A program made the position numbers and the translations under genes. Source: Streptomyces sp. CB03234 (GTDB lineage: Bacteria > Actinomycetota > Actinomycetes > Streptomycetales > Streptomycetaceae). From it: a stretch of DNA of 64,000 bases. The stretch's first letter is position 1. Each line of letters starts with the position of its first letter. Of this stretch, positions 24,785 to 35,036 are shown one piece after another. The notes beneath the pieces are model-generated. The model made no database searches and had not been told where the DNA came from. It saw nothing but the letters and a program-made list of their open reading frames with translations. The stretch lies in assembly GCF_001905885.1 (NCBI RefSeq), contig NZ_LIYH01000001.1, forward strand, positions 746,169 through 810,168. The letters run 5' to 3'.

Positions 24785-26395
24785 ATGACTAGTCAGACCA
24801 CCATCGAAAAGCTGCCGCAAGGCCAGGATCCCGTGCCTGCCCCGGCCAAGGGGCTGCGCGGTCACCCCTGGCTGACACTGTTCGCCGTGGCGGTCGGCGT
24901 GATGATGGTCGCGCTGGACGGCACGATCGTCGCGATCGCCAACCCCGCGATCCAGAAGGACCTCGGCGCGACGCTCGCCGACGTCCAGTGGATCACCAAC
25001 GGTTATCTGCTCGCCCTGGCGGTCGCGCTGATCACGGCCGGCAAGCTCGGTGACCGCTTCGGCCACCGCCAGACGTTCCTCATCGGCATCGCGGGCTTCG
25101 CCGCCGCGTCCGCCGCGATCGGCATGTCCGACTCGATCGCCCTGGTGATCGTCTTCCGGGTGCTCCAGGGCCTGTTCGGCGCGCTGCTCATGCCGGCCGC
25201 GCTGGGCCTGCTGCGTGCCACCTTCCCGGCCGAGAAGCTGAACATGGCGATCGGCATCTGGGGCATGGTCATCGGCGCGTCCACGGCGGGCGGGCCCATC
25301 CTCGGCGGCGTACTCGTGGAGCACGTCAGCTGGCAGTCGGTGTTCTTCATCAACGTGCCGGTCGGTGTCCTCGCGCTCGTCATGGGCCTGGTGATCCTGA
25401 AGGACCACCGCGCGGAGAACGCGCCGCGCTCGTTCGACGTCCTCGGCATCGTGCTGCTGTCGGCCGCGATGGCGTCCCTGATCTGGGGCATCATCAAGGC
25501 CGGCGAGAGCTGGGGCTGGGGCAGCCTCAACACGTGGGGCTTCCTGGGCGGCGCCCTCGTGCTGTTCGCCGTGTTCGCCGTCTGGGAGACGAAGGTCGAG
25601 GAGCCGCTGATCCCGCTCGGCATGTTCCGCTCGGTACCGCTGTCGGCCGGCACCGTCCTGATGGTGCTGATGGCCTTCGCCTTCATGGGCGGCCTGTTCT
25701 TCGTCACCTTCTACCTGCAGGGCGTCAAGGGCCTCAGCCCGGTCGACAGTGGCCTGCACCTGCTGCCGCTGACGGCCATGATGATCGTCTCCTCGCCACT
25801 GGCGGGCGCGCTCATCACCAAGTACGGCCCGCGCGTCCCCCTGGTGGGCGGCATGGTCTGCACGGCGATCGCCATGTTCGGGATGATCAGCCTCACCGAA
25901 GGCACCGGCACGCTGGCGATGTCCCTCTGGTTCGCCCTGCTGGGCCTCGGCCTCGCCCCCGTCATGGTGGGCGCCACGGAGGTCATCGTGGGCAACGCCC
26001 CGCTGGAGCTCTCCGGTGTGGCCGGTGGCCTCCAGCAGGCCGCGATGCAGGTCGGCGGCGCGCTCGGTACGGCGGTGCTGGGCGCGGTCATGTCCTCAAA
26101 GGTGAGCTCCGAGTTCGCGGCCAACTGGAAGGACGCCGGGATCCCGGTGCCGGCCGACCCGAAGCTGGAGCAGGCGGCGGAGTTCGGCATCGTGCCCGCC
26201 GAACTGGCCAAGGTGCCCGGTATGACGCCGGACCTCCTCGACAGGATCTCCGGCGTCATCCACGACACGTTCATGTCCGGCATGGGCCTTGCCTTCACGG
26301 TCGCGGGCGTCGTGGCGGTGATCGCGGCGCTGGTGGCCATGCTCACCAAGCGTGGTGAGAACGCGGAGGCGGGCGCGGGCGGCGCGCACATCTGA
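24785..26395 (+). CDS. DHA2-type MFS drug efflux transporter
   Basis: 536 residues with 14 predicted membrane segments. Motif A is GKLGDRFGHRQ, motif C-like GASTAGGPILGG, and the start block MMVALDGTIVAIANPAI is the D1 motif of EmrB/QacA exporters. It would export hydrophobic drugs by proton antiport. No Shine-Dalgarno is visible before the ATG and the operator/promoter lies very close, so the transcript may be leaderless. Followed by a strong hairpin at 26410. Confidence 0.92.
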   Translation: MTSQTTIEKLPQGQDPVPAPAKGLRGHPWLTLFAVAVGVMMVALDGTIVAIANPAIQKDLGATLADVQWITNGYLLALAVALITAGKLGDRFGHRQTFLIGIAGFAAASAAIGMSDSIALVIVFRVLQGLFGALLMPAALGLLRATFPAEKLNMAIGIWGMVIGASTAGGPILGGVLVEHVSWQSVFFINVPVGVLALVMGLVILKDHRAENAPRSFDVLGIVLLSAAMASLIWGIIKAGESWGWGSLNTWGFLGGALVLFAVFAVWETKVEEPLIPLGMFRSVPLSAGTVLMVLMAFAFMGGLFFVTFYLQGVKGLSPVDSGLHLLPLTAMMIVSSPLAGALITKYGPRVPLVGGMVCTAIAMFGMISLTEGTGTLAMSLWFALLGLGLAPVMVGATEVIVGNAPLELSGVAGGLQQAAMQVGGALGTAVLGAVMSSKVSSEFAANWKDAGIPVPADPKLEQAAEFGIVPAELAKVPGMTPDLLDRISGVIHDTFMSGMGLAFTVAGVVAVIAALVAMLTKRGENAEAGAGGAHI

Positions 26396-26409
26396 CCGCT
26401 GGTGCCCCT

Positions 26410-26438
26410 GGGCCCCGCAGCCGCCGGCTGCGGGGCCC
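26410..26438. terminator. Terminator after the MFS gene
   Basis: Perfect 13-bp stem, 26410-26422 with 26426-26438, and a three-base loop GCC, beginning 14 bp after the MFS stop. Confidence 0.85.
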
Positions 26439-26566
26439 ACGGTGTACCTCGGTGGTGCACCGTGTCACTCGACCGGGTGGATCGGCCGAGGAATCCTTCC
26501 CCAGATGGTCACGCAGCGTCACAATGGATGTACGTGATCGTCGTCGCCGCACACACGGGGGTTTCC

Positions 26567-26965
26567 ATGCGCTTCACGACTGTCCGCACCGCCGCTACCG
26601 CTGCCACCACTCTCCTCGCCGGCGCACTCACCGCCACGGCGCTCGGGGGCGCCGTCCCCGTGGCCGCGGCGCCGCCGCCCCGGCTCGGGCCCTGTGAGAC
26701 GGGGCAGTTGTGCCTATGGGCCAAGGAGGGCTTCAGGGGTGCCCGGCACACCCATGAGCTGACCGGCATCGACATCGAGGCCTGCGTCCCGCTGCCGCCC
26801 GGGACCACCGCCGCCGCCCTCGCCAACCGCACCGGACGGCCCGTCACCACCTACCAGTCCGCCGAGTGCGCCGAGACCGGCGAGTTCGAGACCTATCCCG
26901 GCGGTGGTACGTGGGTACCCCAATCGCCTTACCAGGTACGGGCCTTCAAGGTGTGGGAGACCTGA
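26567..26965 (+). CDS. Secreted peptidase inhibitor family I36-like protein
   Basis: 132 residues with a signal peptide of about 35 residues ending VAAAPPP. The mature part starts GPCETGQLCLWAKEGFRG, the Cys-containing block typical of the SMPI/I36 inhibitor fold, with two further Cys later that could form a second disulfide. Known family members inhibit metalloproteinases; inhibition by this one is inference. GGGGG lies just upstream of the ATG. Precedes a small membrane protein by 19 bp. Confidence 0.78.
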   Translation: MRFTTVRTAATAATTLLAGALTATALGGAVPVAAAPPPRLGPCETGQLCLWAKEGFRGARHTHELTGIDIEACVPLPPGTTAAALANRTGRPVTTYQSAECAETGEFETYPGGGTWVPQSPYQVRAFKVWET

Positions 26966-26984
26966 ACGAGGGCACCCGGGGGCC

Positions 26985-27293
26985 ATGAACAGTTTCGGGT
27001 ACACCTCGCGTTCGCGCAGGAGCCCCCGCTCACGCGGCCGGATGTGGTCGCGGACCGGGCCGGATCGCGCGACGCTCGGGATCGTCGGGCTGGTCTGCGC
27101 GGTCGCCGGTTTCTTCGTACTGGGCATCATCCTCGGCCCGGTGGCGATCGTCTGCGGCTGGCTCGGCATGGGCCGGCGCTGGGCGAGCAACCACGTCCCG
27201 GCGCTGGTCGCGTTCGTTCTCGGGGCGATCGACACCGTCCTGGCCCTCGTCTCGCTGGCCGGTGCCGGCACCCCGGGCAACGGCACGCTCTAG
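26985..27293 (+). CDS. Small DUF4190-like membrane protein
   Basis: 102 residues. A basic N-terminus is followed by two membrane segments (about 32-60 and 70-93). The first, LGIVGLVCAVAGFFVLGIILG, is typical of DUF4190-type proteins. Function unknown. The ATG has only a weak G-rich site. Nineteen bp after the I36-like gene, so they may be co-transcribed. Confidence 0.72.
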   Translation: MNSFGYTSRSRRSPRSRGRMWSRTGPDRATLGIVGLVCAVAGFFVLGIILGPVAIVCGWLGMGRRWASNHVPALVAFVLGAIDTVLALVSLAGAGTPGNGTL

Positions 27294-27978
27294 ACGTACC
27301 CACGCACACGCCCGCACCACGCCCCGGCCTTGGCTCGCGTGCCGTACGGCGCACCGCGCCGAGCACGACGAGGCGCCCGCCGACGTGCCCCTTACGAGCC
27401 CCCCGCGCCGCGCCCGGGGCGCACTCGTGCCTGGTGCGTCCCCCGCGGTGAAGGCGGCCGCGCCCGAGGCCTGCCGACGCCTGGGGCGTTCCGCGAGCAC
27501 CCCGCGTGCCCGCGCCGACGGCGTACGCACGAGCAACCGCGCTCGTGCCAGGGGCGACGCCCGGGCTGGCCCCCTCGGGCGTGACCTGCCCGGGTCGGCC
27601 CTGCGGTGAAGGCGTACCCGTGCGGGGCGTGCCCGCGGTGAAGGCGCACCCGTGCCCGGGTCGGCCCCGCGCCTCGGGCGTGCCCTGCCCGGGCCGGTCC
27701 TGCGGTGAAGGCGTACCTGTGCGGGGTGTGCCCGCGGTGAAGGCGCACCCGTGCGGGGCGTGCCCACGGTGAAGGCACCCGCGCTCGGGGGCGTGACTGC
27801 CTCTGGCTGCGCGCCCGCGCGGCGTGACGCCCGAGCCGACCCCCGCCTGGGGCGTAACTGTCTCCCCTGACCCCCGCCTGGGGCGTAACCGTGGCCCCGT
27901 TGCCCCGCGCCCGGGGGCGTAACGCCGAGGCGGCCCCGCGCCTCGGGGCGTGTACGTCATCGGGCGGCGACCGGCCGC
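27294..27978. other. Repeat-rich intergenic region without a supported gene
   Basis: A 685-bp gap filled with GC-rich repeats: a 99-bp unit twice at 27573-27770 with an internal 31-bp period, and GGGGCGTAAC-type blocks at 27780-27930. Several frames stay open but only as Arg/Pro/Ala/Gly repeats mirrored on both strands. Confidence 0.65.
27573..27770. repeat. 99-bp tandem repeat with 31-bp subunits
   Basis: Two imperfect copies start CCTCGGGCGTG at 27573 and 27672. Within each, GCGGTGAAGGCG recurs at a 31-bp interval. Related fragments extend on both sides. Confidence 0.75.
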
Positions 27979-28749
27979 CTACGTGGCGCCCTCCGTGGGG
28001 GTCTGCACCGGCACGGGAGGCGGGGTGGACGCCGCCGTGGCGTTGGCGGACAGGCGGGCGACCTCCGTCCGGAGGTCCTTGACCTCCTGCGTGAGGGCCT
28101 CCAGCAGAGCCGTCTGGCGGCGCTCCTCCGCGTCGTCCCGCTCGAAGCGGGAGATGAACCACGCCGCGATGTTCGCGGTGACGACACCCAGCAGGGCGAT
28201 GCCGGACAGCATCAGGCCGACGGCCAGCGCCCGCCCGAGCCCGGTCGTCGGCGCGTGGTCGCCGTACCCGACGGTCGTCATCGTCGTGAACGACCACCAC
28301 ACCGCGTCGCCCAGCGTCTTGATGTTCCCGTCCGGCGCGCCCCGCTCCACGTGCAGCACGGCCAGTGAGCCGAACATCATCAGGCCCGCCACGGACCCGG
28401 CCACATACGTGGTGAGCGTTATCTGCGGTGCCATCCGGGCCCGCCGCCCCACCAGCAGCAGCGTGGAGAGCAGCCGCAGCAGCCGCAGCGGCTGGATCAG
28501 CGGAAGCAGAACCACCAGCAGGTCCAGCGGGTGGCGGCGCACGAAGACCCACCGTTGCGGCGCCAGCACCAGACGTACGACGTAGTCCATGGCGAAGGCG
28601 CCCCACACCACCCACTCCACCGCCAGACAGGCGCGGTGGACCCACGGGGCGGCATCGGGCGCCACTATCGGTATCGCGTAGGCCACGCCGAACGCGACGG
28701 CGAGCCCCAGCAGCGGCGCCTGGGTGCGCGCCTCCCAGCGTTCGTTCAT
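27979..28749 (-). CDS. Voltage-gated-type potassium channel
   Basis: 256 residues. The selectivity filter is TTVGYGD (158-164), between the last two membrane helices. Four earlier helices include a basic S4-like stretch (LRLLRLLSTLLL at 88-99) suggesting a reduced voltage-sensor domain. The C-terminal tail (about 190-235) is a coiled coil that may form a tetramer bundle, followed by a Pro/Thr tail. Probable role is K+ flux across the cytoplasmic membrane. Convergent to nothing on its 3' side except the repeat region; 66 bp upstream is the aceE stop. Confidence 0.9.
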   Translation of the reverse strand: MNERWEARTQAPLLGLAVAFGVAYAIPIVAPDAAPWVHRACLAVEWVVWGAFAMDYVVRLVLAPQRWVFVRRHPLDLLVVLLPLIQPLRLLRLLSTLLLVGRRARMAPQITLTTYVAGSVAGLMMFGSLAVLHVERGAPDGNIKTLGDAVWWSFTTMTTVGYGDHAPTTGLGRALAVGLMLSGIALLGVVTANIAAWFISRFERDDAEERRQTALLEALTQEVKDLRTEVARLSANATAASTPPPVPVQTPTEGAT

Positions 28750-28815
28750 GTCCGGAATGTTAGGCCCGGACGGGCAGGGGGGTGCGGGGGGACGAAAGTC
28801 CCCCCGCCCGACCGG

Positions 28816-31548
28816 CTACGCGTCGCCGCCCGCCGCGCCCGGGTCCGCCGCCGAGACGTCCAGCAACTGGTAGCGGTCCACGGCCTGCTTCAGCACCGAA
28901 CGGTCCACCTTGCCCTCCCGGGCCAGCTCGGTCAGCACCGCCAGCACGACCGACTGCGCGTCGATGTGGAAGTACCGCCGCGCCGCACCGCGCGTGTCCG
29001 CGAAGCCGAAGCCGTCCGCGCCCAGCGATGTGTACGTCCCCGGCACCCAGCGCGCGATCTGGTCCGGAACCGACCGCATCCAGTCGGAGACGGCCACGAA
29101 CGGACCCTCCGCGCCGGACAGCTTCCGCGTCACATACGGAATCTGCTGCTCCTCCTCCGGGTGGAGCAGGTTGTGCCGGTCGACCTCCACGGCCTCGCGG
29201 CGCAGCTCGTTCCAGGACGTCGCCGACCACACGTCGGCGCGCACGTTCCACTCCTCGGCGAGGATCCGCTGCGCCTCCACCGCCCACGGCACGGCCACAC
29301 CGGACGCCATGATCTGCGCCGGGATCGCCCCCGCCTCGCCGCGCCGGAAGAGGTGGATGCCCTTGAGGATGCCGTCCACGTCGACGTCCGCCGGCTCGGC
29401 CGGGTGCTGGATCGGCTCGTTGTAGACGGTGAGGTAGTAGAAGACGTCCTCGGCGTTCTCGCCGTACATCCGGCGCAGACCGTCCTTGACGATGTGCGCG
29501 ATCTCGAAGCCGAAGGCCGGGTCGTACGCGACGCACGCCGGGTTCGTCGAGGCGAGCAGCTGCGAGTGGCCGTCCGCGTGCTGCAGACCCTCACCGGTGA
29601 GCGTCGTACGCCCCGCGGTCGCGCCCAGCACGAAACCGCGCGACAGCTGGTCGGCCATCTGCCAGAACTGGTCGCCGGTCCGCTGGAAACCGAACATCGA
29701 GTAGAAGACGTACACCGGGATCAGCGGCTCGCCGTGCGTCGCGTACGCCGAACCCGCCGCGACCAGCGACGCCGTGCAGCCCGCCTCCGAGATGCCGTCG
29801 TGCAGCATCTGCCCGGTCGGCGACTCCTTGTACGCGAGGAGCAGCTCACGGTCCACGGCCTCGTACTGCTGGCCCAGCGGGTTGTAGATCTTGGCGCTCG
29901 GGAAGAACGAGTCCATACCGAAGGTGCGGTACTCGTCCGGCGCGATCAGCACGAACCGCTTGCCGATCTCCTTGTCCCGCATCAGGTCCTTCAGCAGCCG
30001 TACGAACGCCATCGTCGTGGCGATCGACTGCTGGCCCGACCCCTTCTTCACCGCCGCGTACGTCTTGTCGTCCGGCAGCGCCAGGGGCTTCGCGCGCACG
30101 ACGCGGGTCGGGACGTACCCGCCCAGCGCCTTGCGGCGGTCGTGCATGTACTGGATCTCCTCCGAGTCCCGGCCAGGGTGGTAGTACGGCGGCAGGCCGG
30201 ACTCCAGCTCCCGGTCGGAGATCGGCAGGTGCAGGCGGTCGCGGAAGCGCTTCAGGTCGTCGACCGTCAGCTTCTTCATCTGGTGCGTGGCGTTGCGGCC
30301 CTCGAAGTTCGGGCCGAGCGTCCAGCCCTTGACCGTCTGCGCGAGGATCACCGTCGGCTGGCCCTTGTGGGCGCGCGCCGCCGCGTACGCCGCGAAGATC
30401 TTCTTGTGGTCGTGACCACCACGGCCCAGGTGCAGGATCTGGTCGTCGGTCATGTGCTCGACCATGGCCCGCAGCCGGTGGTCGTCGCCGAAGAAGTGCT
30501 CGCGGATGTACGCGCCGGTCTCCGTCGCGTACGTCTGGAACTGGCCGTCGGGCGTGGTGTTCAGCTTGTTGACCAGGATGCCGTCACGGTCCTGCGCCAG
30601 CAGCGGGTCCCAGGAGCGGTCCCACACCAGCTTGATCACGTTCCAGCCGGCGCCGCGGAACTGGGACTCCAGCTCCTGGATGATCTTGCCGTTGCCCCGC
30701 ACCGGGCCGTCGAGCCGCTGCAGGTTGCAGTTGACGACGAACGTCAGGTTGTCCAGGCCCTCACGCGCCGCGATCGACAGCTGGCCCAGCGACTCCGGCT
30801 CGTCCATCTCGCCGTCGCCGAGGAACGCCCACACATGCGACTTGGAGGTGTCGGCGATGCCGCGTGCCTCCATGTAGCGGTTCATGCGCGCCTGGTAGAT
30901 CGCGCCGATCGGGCCGAGGCCCATGGAGACGGTCGGGAACTCCCAGAAGTCCGGCATCAGCCGCGGGTGCGGGTAGGACGACAGGCCGTTGGGGAACTTC
31001 GACTTCTCCTGCCGGAAGCCGTCGAGCTGCTCCTCGGTCAGCCGGTCCAGGAGGAACGCGCGCGCGTAGACACCGGGCGACGCGTGGCCCTGGAAGAAGA
31101 TCTGGTCGCCGCCGTCGCCCTCGTCCTTGCCGCGGAAGAAGTGGTTGAAGCCCACGTCGTAGAGGGAGGCCGAGGAGGCGAACGTCGCGATGTGCCCGCC
31201 CACACCGATACCGGGGCGCTGCGCGCGCGACACCATCACGGCGGCGTTCCAGCGCGTGGCGTTGAGGACCTTGCGTTCGATCTCCTCGTTGCCGGGGAAG
31301 AACGGCTCGTCCTTGGTGGCGATGGTGTTGACGTAGTCCGTGCTGCGCATCTCGGGCACGGCCACGCGCTTCTCGCGGGCCCGCTCGATCAGGCGGAGCA
31401 TCAGGTAGCGGGCCCGCTCGCGGCCGCGCTCGTCCACGGCGGCGTCGAGGGAGTCGAGCCATTCCTGGGTCTCTTCGGGATCAAAATCCGGGACCTGGCT
31501 GGGAAGGCCGCCAATGATGATCGGGTTGCGATCGGATCCGGAAGCCAC
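28816..31548 (-). CDS. aceE: Pyruvate dehydrogenase E1 component, homodimeric type
   Basis: 910 residues, the length of homodimeric E1p. The thiamine-diphosphate motif begins [10 protein letters not shown] near residue 245 and ends NCN about 28 residues later. [22 protein letters not shown] is the N-terminal catalytic-loop block. The enzyme decarboxylates pyruvate and passes acetyl groups to E2 lipoyl domains, feeding acetyl-CoA to the fatty-acid operon elsewhere in the window. GTG start at 31546-31548 with AAGGA six bases upstream. A 450-bp leader separates it from the divergent DUF3052 gene. Confidence 0.96.
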   Translation of the reverse strand: MASGSDRNPIIIGGLPSQVPDFDPEETQEWLDSLDAAVDERGRERARYLMLRLIERAREKRVAVPEMRSTDYVNTIATKDEPFFPGNEEIERKVLNATRWNAAVMVSRAQRPGIGVGGHIATFASSASLYDVGFNHFFRGKDEGDGGDQIFFQGHASPGVYARAFLLDRLTEEQLDGFRQEKSKFPNGLSSYPHPRLMPDFWEFPTVSMGLGPIGAIYQARMNRYMEARGIADTSKSHVWAFLGDGEMDEPESLGQLSIAAREGLDNLTFVVNCNLQRLDGPVRGNGKIIQELESQFRGAGWNVIKLVWDRSWDPLLAQDRDGILVNKLNTTPDGQFQTYATETGAYIREHFFGDDHRLRAMVEHMTDDQILHLGRGGHDHKKIFAAYAAARAHKGQPTVILAQTVKGWTLGPNFEGRNATHQMKKLTVDDLKRFRDRLHLPISDRELESGLPPYYHPGRDSEEIQYMHDRRKALGGYVPTRVVRAKPLALPDDKTYAAVKKGSGQQSIATTMAFVRLLKDLMRDKEIGKRFVLIAPDEYRTFGMDSFFPSAKIYNPLGQQYEAVDRELLLAYKESPTGQMLHDGISEAGCTASLVAAGSAYATHGEPLIPVYVFYSMFGFQRTGDQFWQMADQLSRGFVLGATAGRTTLTGEGLQHADGHSQLLASTNPACVAYDPAFGFEIAHIVKDGLRRMYGENAEDVFYYLTVYNEPIQHPAEPADVDVDGILKGIHLFRRGEAGAIPAQIMASGVAVPWAVEAQRILAEEWNVRADVWSATSWNELRREAVEVDRHNLLHPEEEQQIPYVTRKLSGAEGPFVAVSDWMRSVPDQIARWVPGTYTSLGADGFGFADTRGAARRYFHIDAQSVVLAVLTELAREGKVDRSVLKQAVDRYQLLDVSAADPGAAGGDA

Positions 31549-32001
31549 GCTGTTCCTTCTGTTCGGTGGAGCCTACGGGGAATGGAGTGTCGGCAGTGCG
31601 GTGTCGGCAGTGCGGTCGCGCCGCCACCATCGTGTACCCCGTGGGCGTAAACGTCATCTTTACCGAGGGGTAACCCCCACGGGTCGCCGTATCCGGCCCG
31701 GGTCCGGCCCAAATCGCAACCTTACGCCCAACCCGGCCATGTGTTTCGTTCGGTCGTTCGCCCACCACGGGCGCACGGAAGGAGTAGAAGCGAATAAAGT
31801 GGGTCAAGAGCCGTGGTGTGTAGCACGGGCGTGGGCGGGAAGGTGCCTGGAGTTGCGGCGAGACGGCCCCAAAAGTCACCGTTTCGGCGGTCTCGATCGC
31901 CGGGTACTTGCGCGATCCGCCCAGCACGTGTGGACTACGCCCAATGCCACGCGTACGCGCGCGGCCGAAGCACTTTCCAAAAAACGATCAGGAGGCAAGC
32001 C
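31549..32001. other. Divergent control region of aceE and DUF3052
   Basis: A 453-bp gap, less GC-rich than its surroundings, with no supported gene. It must carry both promoters. A perfect 14-bp tandem duplication of GTGTCGGCAGTGCG lies at 31587-31614, upstream of aceE. Confidence 0.6.
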
Positions 32002-32442
32002 GTGAGCGCGACCGCGGACCACGCGGAGGAGCGGACCAACCCGGCGGCGAAGCTGGGGTTCGAGCCCGGACAGGTGGTCCAGGAGATCGGCTACGACGAC
32101 GACGTCGAGCAGGAGCTCCGTGAGGCAATCGAGGCCGTCATCGGCCAGGATCTCGTAGACGAGGACTACGACGACGTCGCCGACGCCGTACTGCTGTGGT
32201 TCCGCGACGAGGACGGAGACCTCACGGATGCGCTGGTCGATGCCATCGGCCTGATCGAGGAGGGCGGGGAGATCTGGCTCCTGACGCCCAAGACCGGCCG
32301 GGACGGCTACATCGAGCCCAGCGACATCAACGAGGCCGCCCAGACCGCGGGCCTCTCGCAGACCCGGAGCATCAGCATCGGCAAGGACTGGAGCGGCCAC
32401 CGCCTGGTCACCCCGAAGGCGGCCAAGTCCGCCAAGCGCTGA
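32002..32442 (+). CDS. DUF3052 family protein
   Basis: 146 residues, acidic, conserved in actinobacteria and habitually next to aceE. Landmarks are [20 protein letters not shown] at the start and LVTPKA near the end. No enzymatic motif is visible. GTG at 32002 is selected by AGGAGG at 31990-31995, six bases upstream. Divergent from aceE and followed by a terminator, so it is monocistronic. Confidence 0.9.
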   Translation: MSATADHAEERTNPAAKLGFEPGQVVQEIGYDDDVEQELREAIEAVIGQDLVDEDYDDVADAVLLWFRDEDGDLTDALVDAIGLIEEGGEIWLLTPKTGRDGYIEPSDINEAAQTAGLSQTRSISIGKDWSGHRLVTPKAAKSAKR

Positions 32443-32459
32443 GCCCCTCCACAGCCCCC

Positions 32460-32493
32460 AGGGCCCCCGCCGACACCGGTCGGCGGGGGCCCT
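32460..32493. terminator. Terminator after DUF3052
   Basis: Perfect 15-bp stem (32460-32474 with 32479-32493) and four-base loop ACCG, starting 17 bp after the stop codon. Confidence 0.9.
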
Positions 32494-32551
32494 GTGCGTA
32501 GGGTGGGACCCGACTGGGACCCACCCGACCACCGAAGGGATGCTTTCTGAC

Positions 32552-33046
32552 ATGGCGATCGAGGCGATCGAGGCCACCGGGACGACGGAGCCGCTCCAGG
32601 TCGGCACCAAGGCCCCGGACTTCGAGCTGAAGGACAACCACGGACGCACCGTCTCGCTCGCGGACTTCCGCGGCGAGAAGAACGTCGTGCTCCTCTTCTA
32701 CCCCTTCGCCTTCACCGGCGTGTGCACGGGCGAGCTGTGCGCGCTTCGCGACGAGCTGCCGACGTTCGTCAACGACGACACCCAGCTGCTCGCCGTCTCC
32801 AACGACTCGATCCACACGCTGCGCGTCTTCGCCGAGCAGGAAGGCCTGGAGTACCCGCTGCTGTCGGACTTCTGGCCGCACGGCGAGGTCTCGCGCGCCT
32901 ACGGCGTCTTCGACGAGGAGAAGGGCTGCGCGGTGCGCGGCACCTTCATCATCGACAAGGAGGGCGTCGTCCGCTGGACGGTCGTCAATGGCCTCCCGGA
33001 CGCCCGTGACCTCAACGAGTACGTCGCGGCGCTCGACACCCTCTGA
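32552..33046 (+). CDS. AhpE-like peroxiredoxin
   Basis: 164 residues. The peroxidatic motif PFAFTGVC fits PxxxTxxC with Cys58; a second Cys at 63 (CTGELC) could act as an adjacent resolving Cys, and a third is near residue 130. It reduces peroxides with thiol donors in the cytoplasm. ATG at 32552 is used; an earlier ATG at 32540 sits directly against the purine-rich GAAGGG and is less likely. Follows the DUF3052 terminator, so it has its own promoter. Confidence 0.92.
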   Translation: MAIEAIEATGTTEPLQVGTKAPDFELKDNHGRTVSLADFRGEKNVVLLFYPFAFTGVCTGELCALRDELPTFVNDDTQLLAVSNDSIHTLRVFAEQEGLEYPLLSDFWPHGEVSRAYGVFDEEKGCAVRGTFIIDKEGVVRWTVVNGLPDARDLNEYVAALDTL

Positions 33047-33158
33047 TTCTTCGGCGCAAGTGCCTGCTCACGACGGGAACCGGTCACTAGGATCCAGTCG
33101 TTGATCCGATGCCAACGCACGACGGGGGCGCTGCCCCTGGAAACCAATGGAGGGACTC

Positions 33159-33734
33159 GTGGGAGTCAGCCTCAGCAAGGGCGGCAACGTCTCGCTGACC
33201 AAGGAGGCCCCGGGCCTGACGGCAGTCACCGTCGGTCTGGGCTGGGACGTCCGTACCACCACCGGAACGGACTTCGACCTCGACGCCAGCGCCATTCTGG
33301 TCAACGCCGAGGGCAAGGTCCGCAACGACCAGGACTTCGTGTTCTTCAACAACCTGAAGAGCGCGGACGGCTCGGTCGAGCACACCGGCGACAACCTCAC
33401 CGGTGAGGGCGAGGGCGACGACGAGCAGGTCAAGGTCGACCTGGCCAACGTCCCGGCCGACGTCGCCAAGATCGTTTTCCCGGTGTCGATCTACGACGCC
33501 GAGACCCGGCAGCAGTCCTTCGGCCAGGTCCGCAACGCGTTCATCCGCGTCGTGAACCAGGCCGGCGGCGCCGAGATCGCCCGCTACGACCTGAGCGAGG
33601 ACGCCTCGACGGAGACCGCCATGGTCTTCGGCGAGCTGTACCGCAACGGCGCGGAGTGGAAGTTCCGCGCGGTGGGCCAGGGCTACGCCTCGGGCCTGCG
33701 CGGCATCGCGCAGGACTTCGGCGTCAACGTCTGA
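33159..33734 (+). CDS. terD: TerD-family stress protein
   Basis: 191 residues. The family start [14 protein letters not shown], the calcium-binding FDLDASA loop and the acidic [13 protein letters not shown] loop are present. TerD proteins bind Ca2+ and belong to the tellurite/stress Ter system. GTG at 33159 is preferred over the ATG at 33147 because GGAGGG (33149-33154) fits it and the resulting protein begins at the conserved position. Close paralogue of the gene at 34378, with a repeat-rich gap between them. Confidence 0.92.
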   Translation: MGVSLSKGGNVSLTKEAPGLTAVTVGLGWDVRTTTGTDFDLDASAILVNAEGKVRNDQDFVFFNNLKSADGSVEHTGDNLTGEGEGDDEQVKVDLANVPADVAKIVFPVSIYDAETRQQSFGQVRNAFIRVVNQAGGAEIARYDLSEDASTETAMVFGELYRNGAEWKFRAVGQGYASGLRGIAQDFGVNV

Positions 33735-34377
33735 CCCGCCGCACCCGGCCCGGCCCGGCCGCAGCCCGGCGGGTGGCCGTGTGCGCCCGGTCCGGTACGT
33801 GGCGGCCGGCGGCGCGGCACCCCGGCGGCGCGGCACCCGGCGGTGCGGCACCCCTGGCGGTGCGGCACCTGGCGGTGCGGCCGTCCGGCATCCGGCGGGG
33901 TGTCGTCTGCGGCACCCCGCGGGTGGTGGCGCGGGACCCGGCGGGTGGCCGTGCGCGGCTCGTCCGGTACGTGGCGGGCGGCGGCGCGGCGGCGCGCGGC
34001 GTCCGGCGGGGCGGCCGCGCGGCACCCGGCGGGGCATGGTCCGCGGCGCGGTGCCGGCCCTCGCGGGGCGGTGCGCGTCGAGCACTCGGCAGGGCGGCGC
34101 GGGCGTGGACGGTCCGGAGGGGCGACCGGCCCGTAGGCGCCGTCCGTGGGCCGCGCGTGCCGGGGCAGGTTCGATCGCCGTGCAGTTTCGTCCGGCGCCG
34201 CACATCTTCGTGCGGCGCCGGACGTGCCTTACCACCCGCATCGTGACGCGGCCACCGCGCCGTGTCCGAGGCGGGCGACACCGGTCGGCCCGTGCCCATG
34301 CCCGGGCCGGGGCTCCGGGGGTCCGGGGAACGTCCCCGGGACAACGCAGCAGCAGATCTCAGGGGAGGATCCACATC
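33735..34377. repeat. Repeat-rich intergenic region between the two terD genes
   Basis: A 643-bp gap of short imperfect repeats (GCGGTGCGGCACC-type, 13-16 bp) from about 33800 to 34050, with a larger block starting GGGTGGCCGTG at 33771 and again at 33943 (about 172-bp period). No credible coding region; frames open here are Arg/Ala/Gly/Pro-biased. The promoter and ribosome site of the second terD lie at its right end. Confidence 0.65.
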
Positions 34378-34953
34378 ATGGGCGTCACGCTCGCCAAGGG
34401 AGGCAACGTCTCCCTCTCCAAGGCCGCACCCAACCTCACCCAGGTGCTCGTCGGACTCGGCTGGGACGCGCGCTCCACCACCGGCGCACCGTTCGACCTC
34501 GACGCCAGCGCACTGCTCTGCGAGAACGGCAGGGTGCTCGGCGACGAATGGTTCGTCTTCTACAACAACCTCACCAGCCCCGACGGCTCCGTCGAGCACA
34601 CCGGTGACAACCTCACGGGCGAGGGCGACGGCGACGACGAGTCGCTGATCGTCGACCTCCCCCGCGTACCGGCCCACTGCGACAAGATCATCTTCCCGGT
34701 CTCGATCCACGAGGCCGACAACCGGGGCCAGACCTTCGGCCAGGTCAGCAACGCCTTCATCCGCGTCGTCAACCAGGCCGACGGCCAGGAACTCGCGCGG
34801 TACGACCTCAGCGAGGACGCCTCCACCGAGACCGCGATGATCTTCGGCGAGCTCTACCGGTACGGCGGAGAGTGGAAGTTCCGCGCGGTAGGACAGGGGT
34901 ACGCATCGGGGCTGAGGGGCATCGCTCTAGACTTCGGCGTCAATGTTTCTTGA
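34378..34953 (+). CDS. terD: TerD-family stress protein, second copy
   Basis: 191 residues, same length as the first copy and very similar ([34 protein letters not shown]). ATG at 34378 has GGGGAGGAT upstream. Differences include an extra Cys in LLCENG and in PAHCDK, absent from the first copy. Eighty-three bp upstream of the DUF475 membrane gene on the same strand. Confidence 0.93.
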   Translation: MGVTLAKGGNVSLSKAAPNLTQVLVGLGWDARSTTGAPFDLDASALLCENGRVLGDEWFVFYNNLTSPDGSVEHTGDNLTGEGDGDDESLIVDLPRVPAHCDKIIFPVSIHEADNRGQTFGQVSNAFIRVVNQADGQELARYDLSEDASTETAMIFGELYRYGGEWKFRAVGQGYASGLRGIALDFGVNVS

Positions 34954-35036
34954 AGCACGTCTCCGGGTTCGTTCGAAGCCCGGCGTGCACGGCGCGGGGG
35001 AGACCCGTAACCGTACTTAACACGATTGGGTAGCCA

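Noticed and set aside
27030..27960. Minus-strand frames resembling a repetitive His/Arg/Pro protein
   Set aside because: They arise from the intergenic repeat field, are open in several frames at once and have no ribosome site or conserved start.
28531..31650. Very long plus-strand reading frame opposite aceE
   Set aside because: It is an antisense shadow of a well-supported 910-residue enzyme; composition is Val/Arg/His/Leu-biased without any domain.
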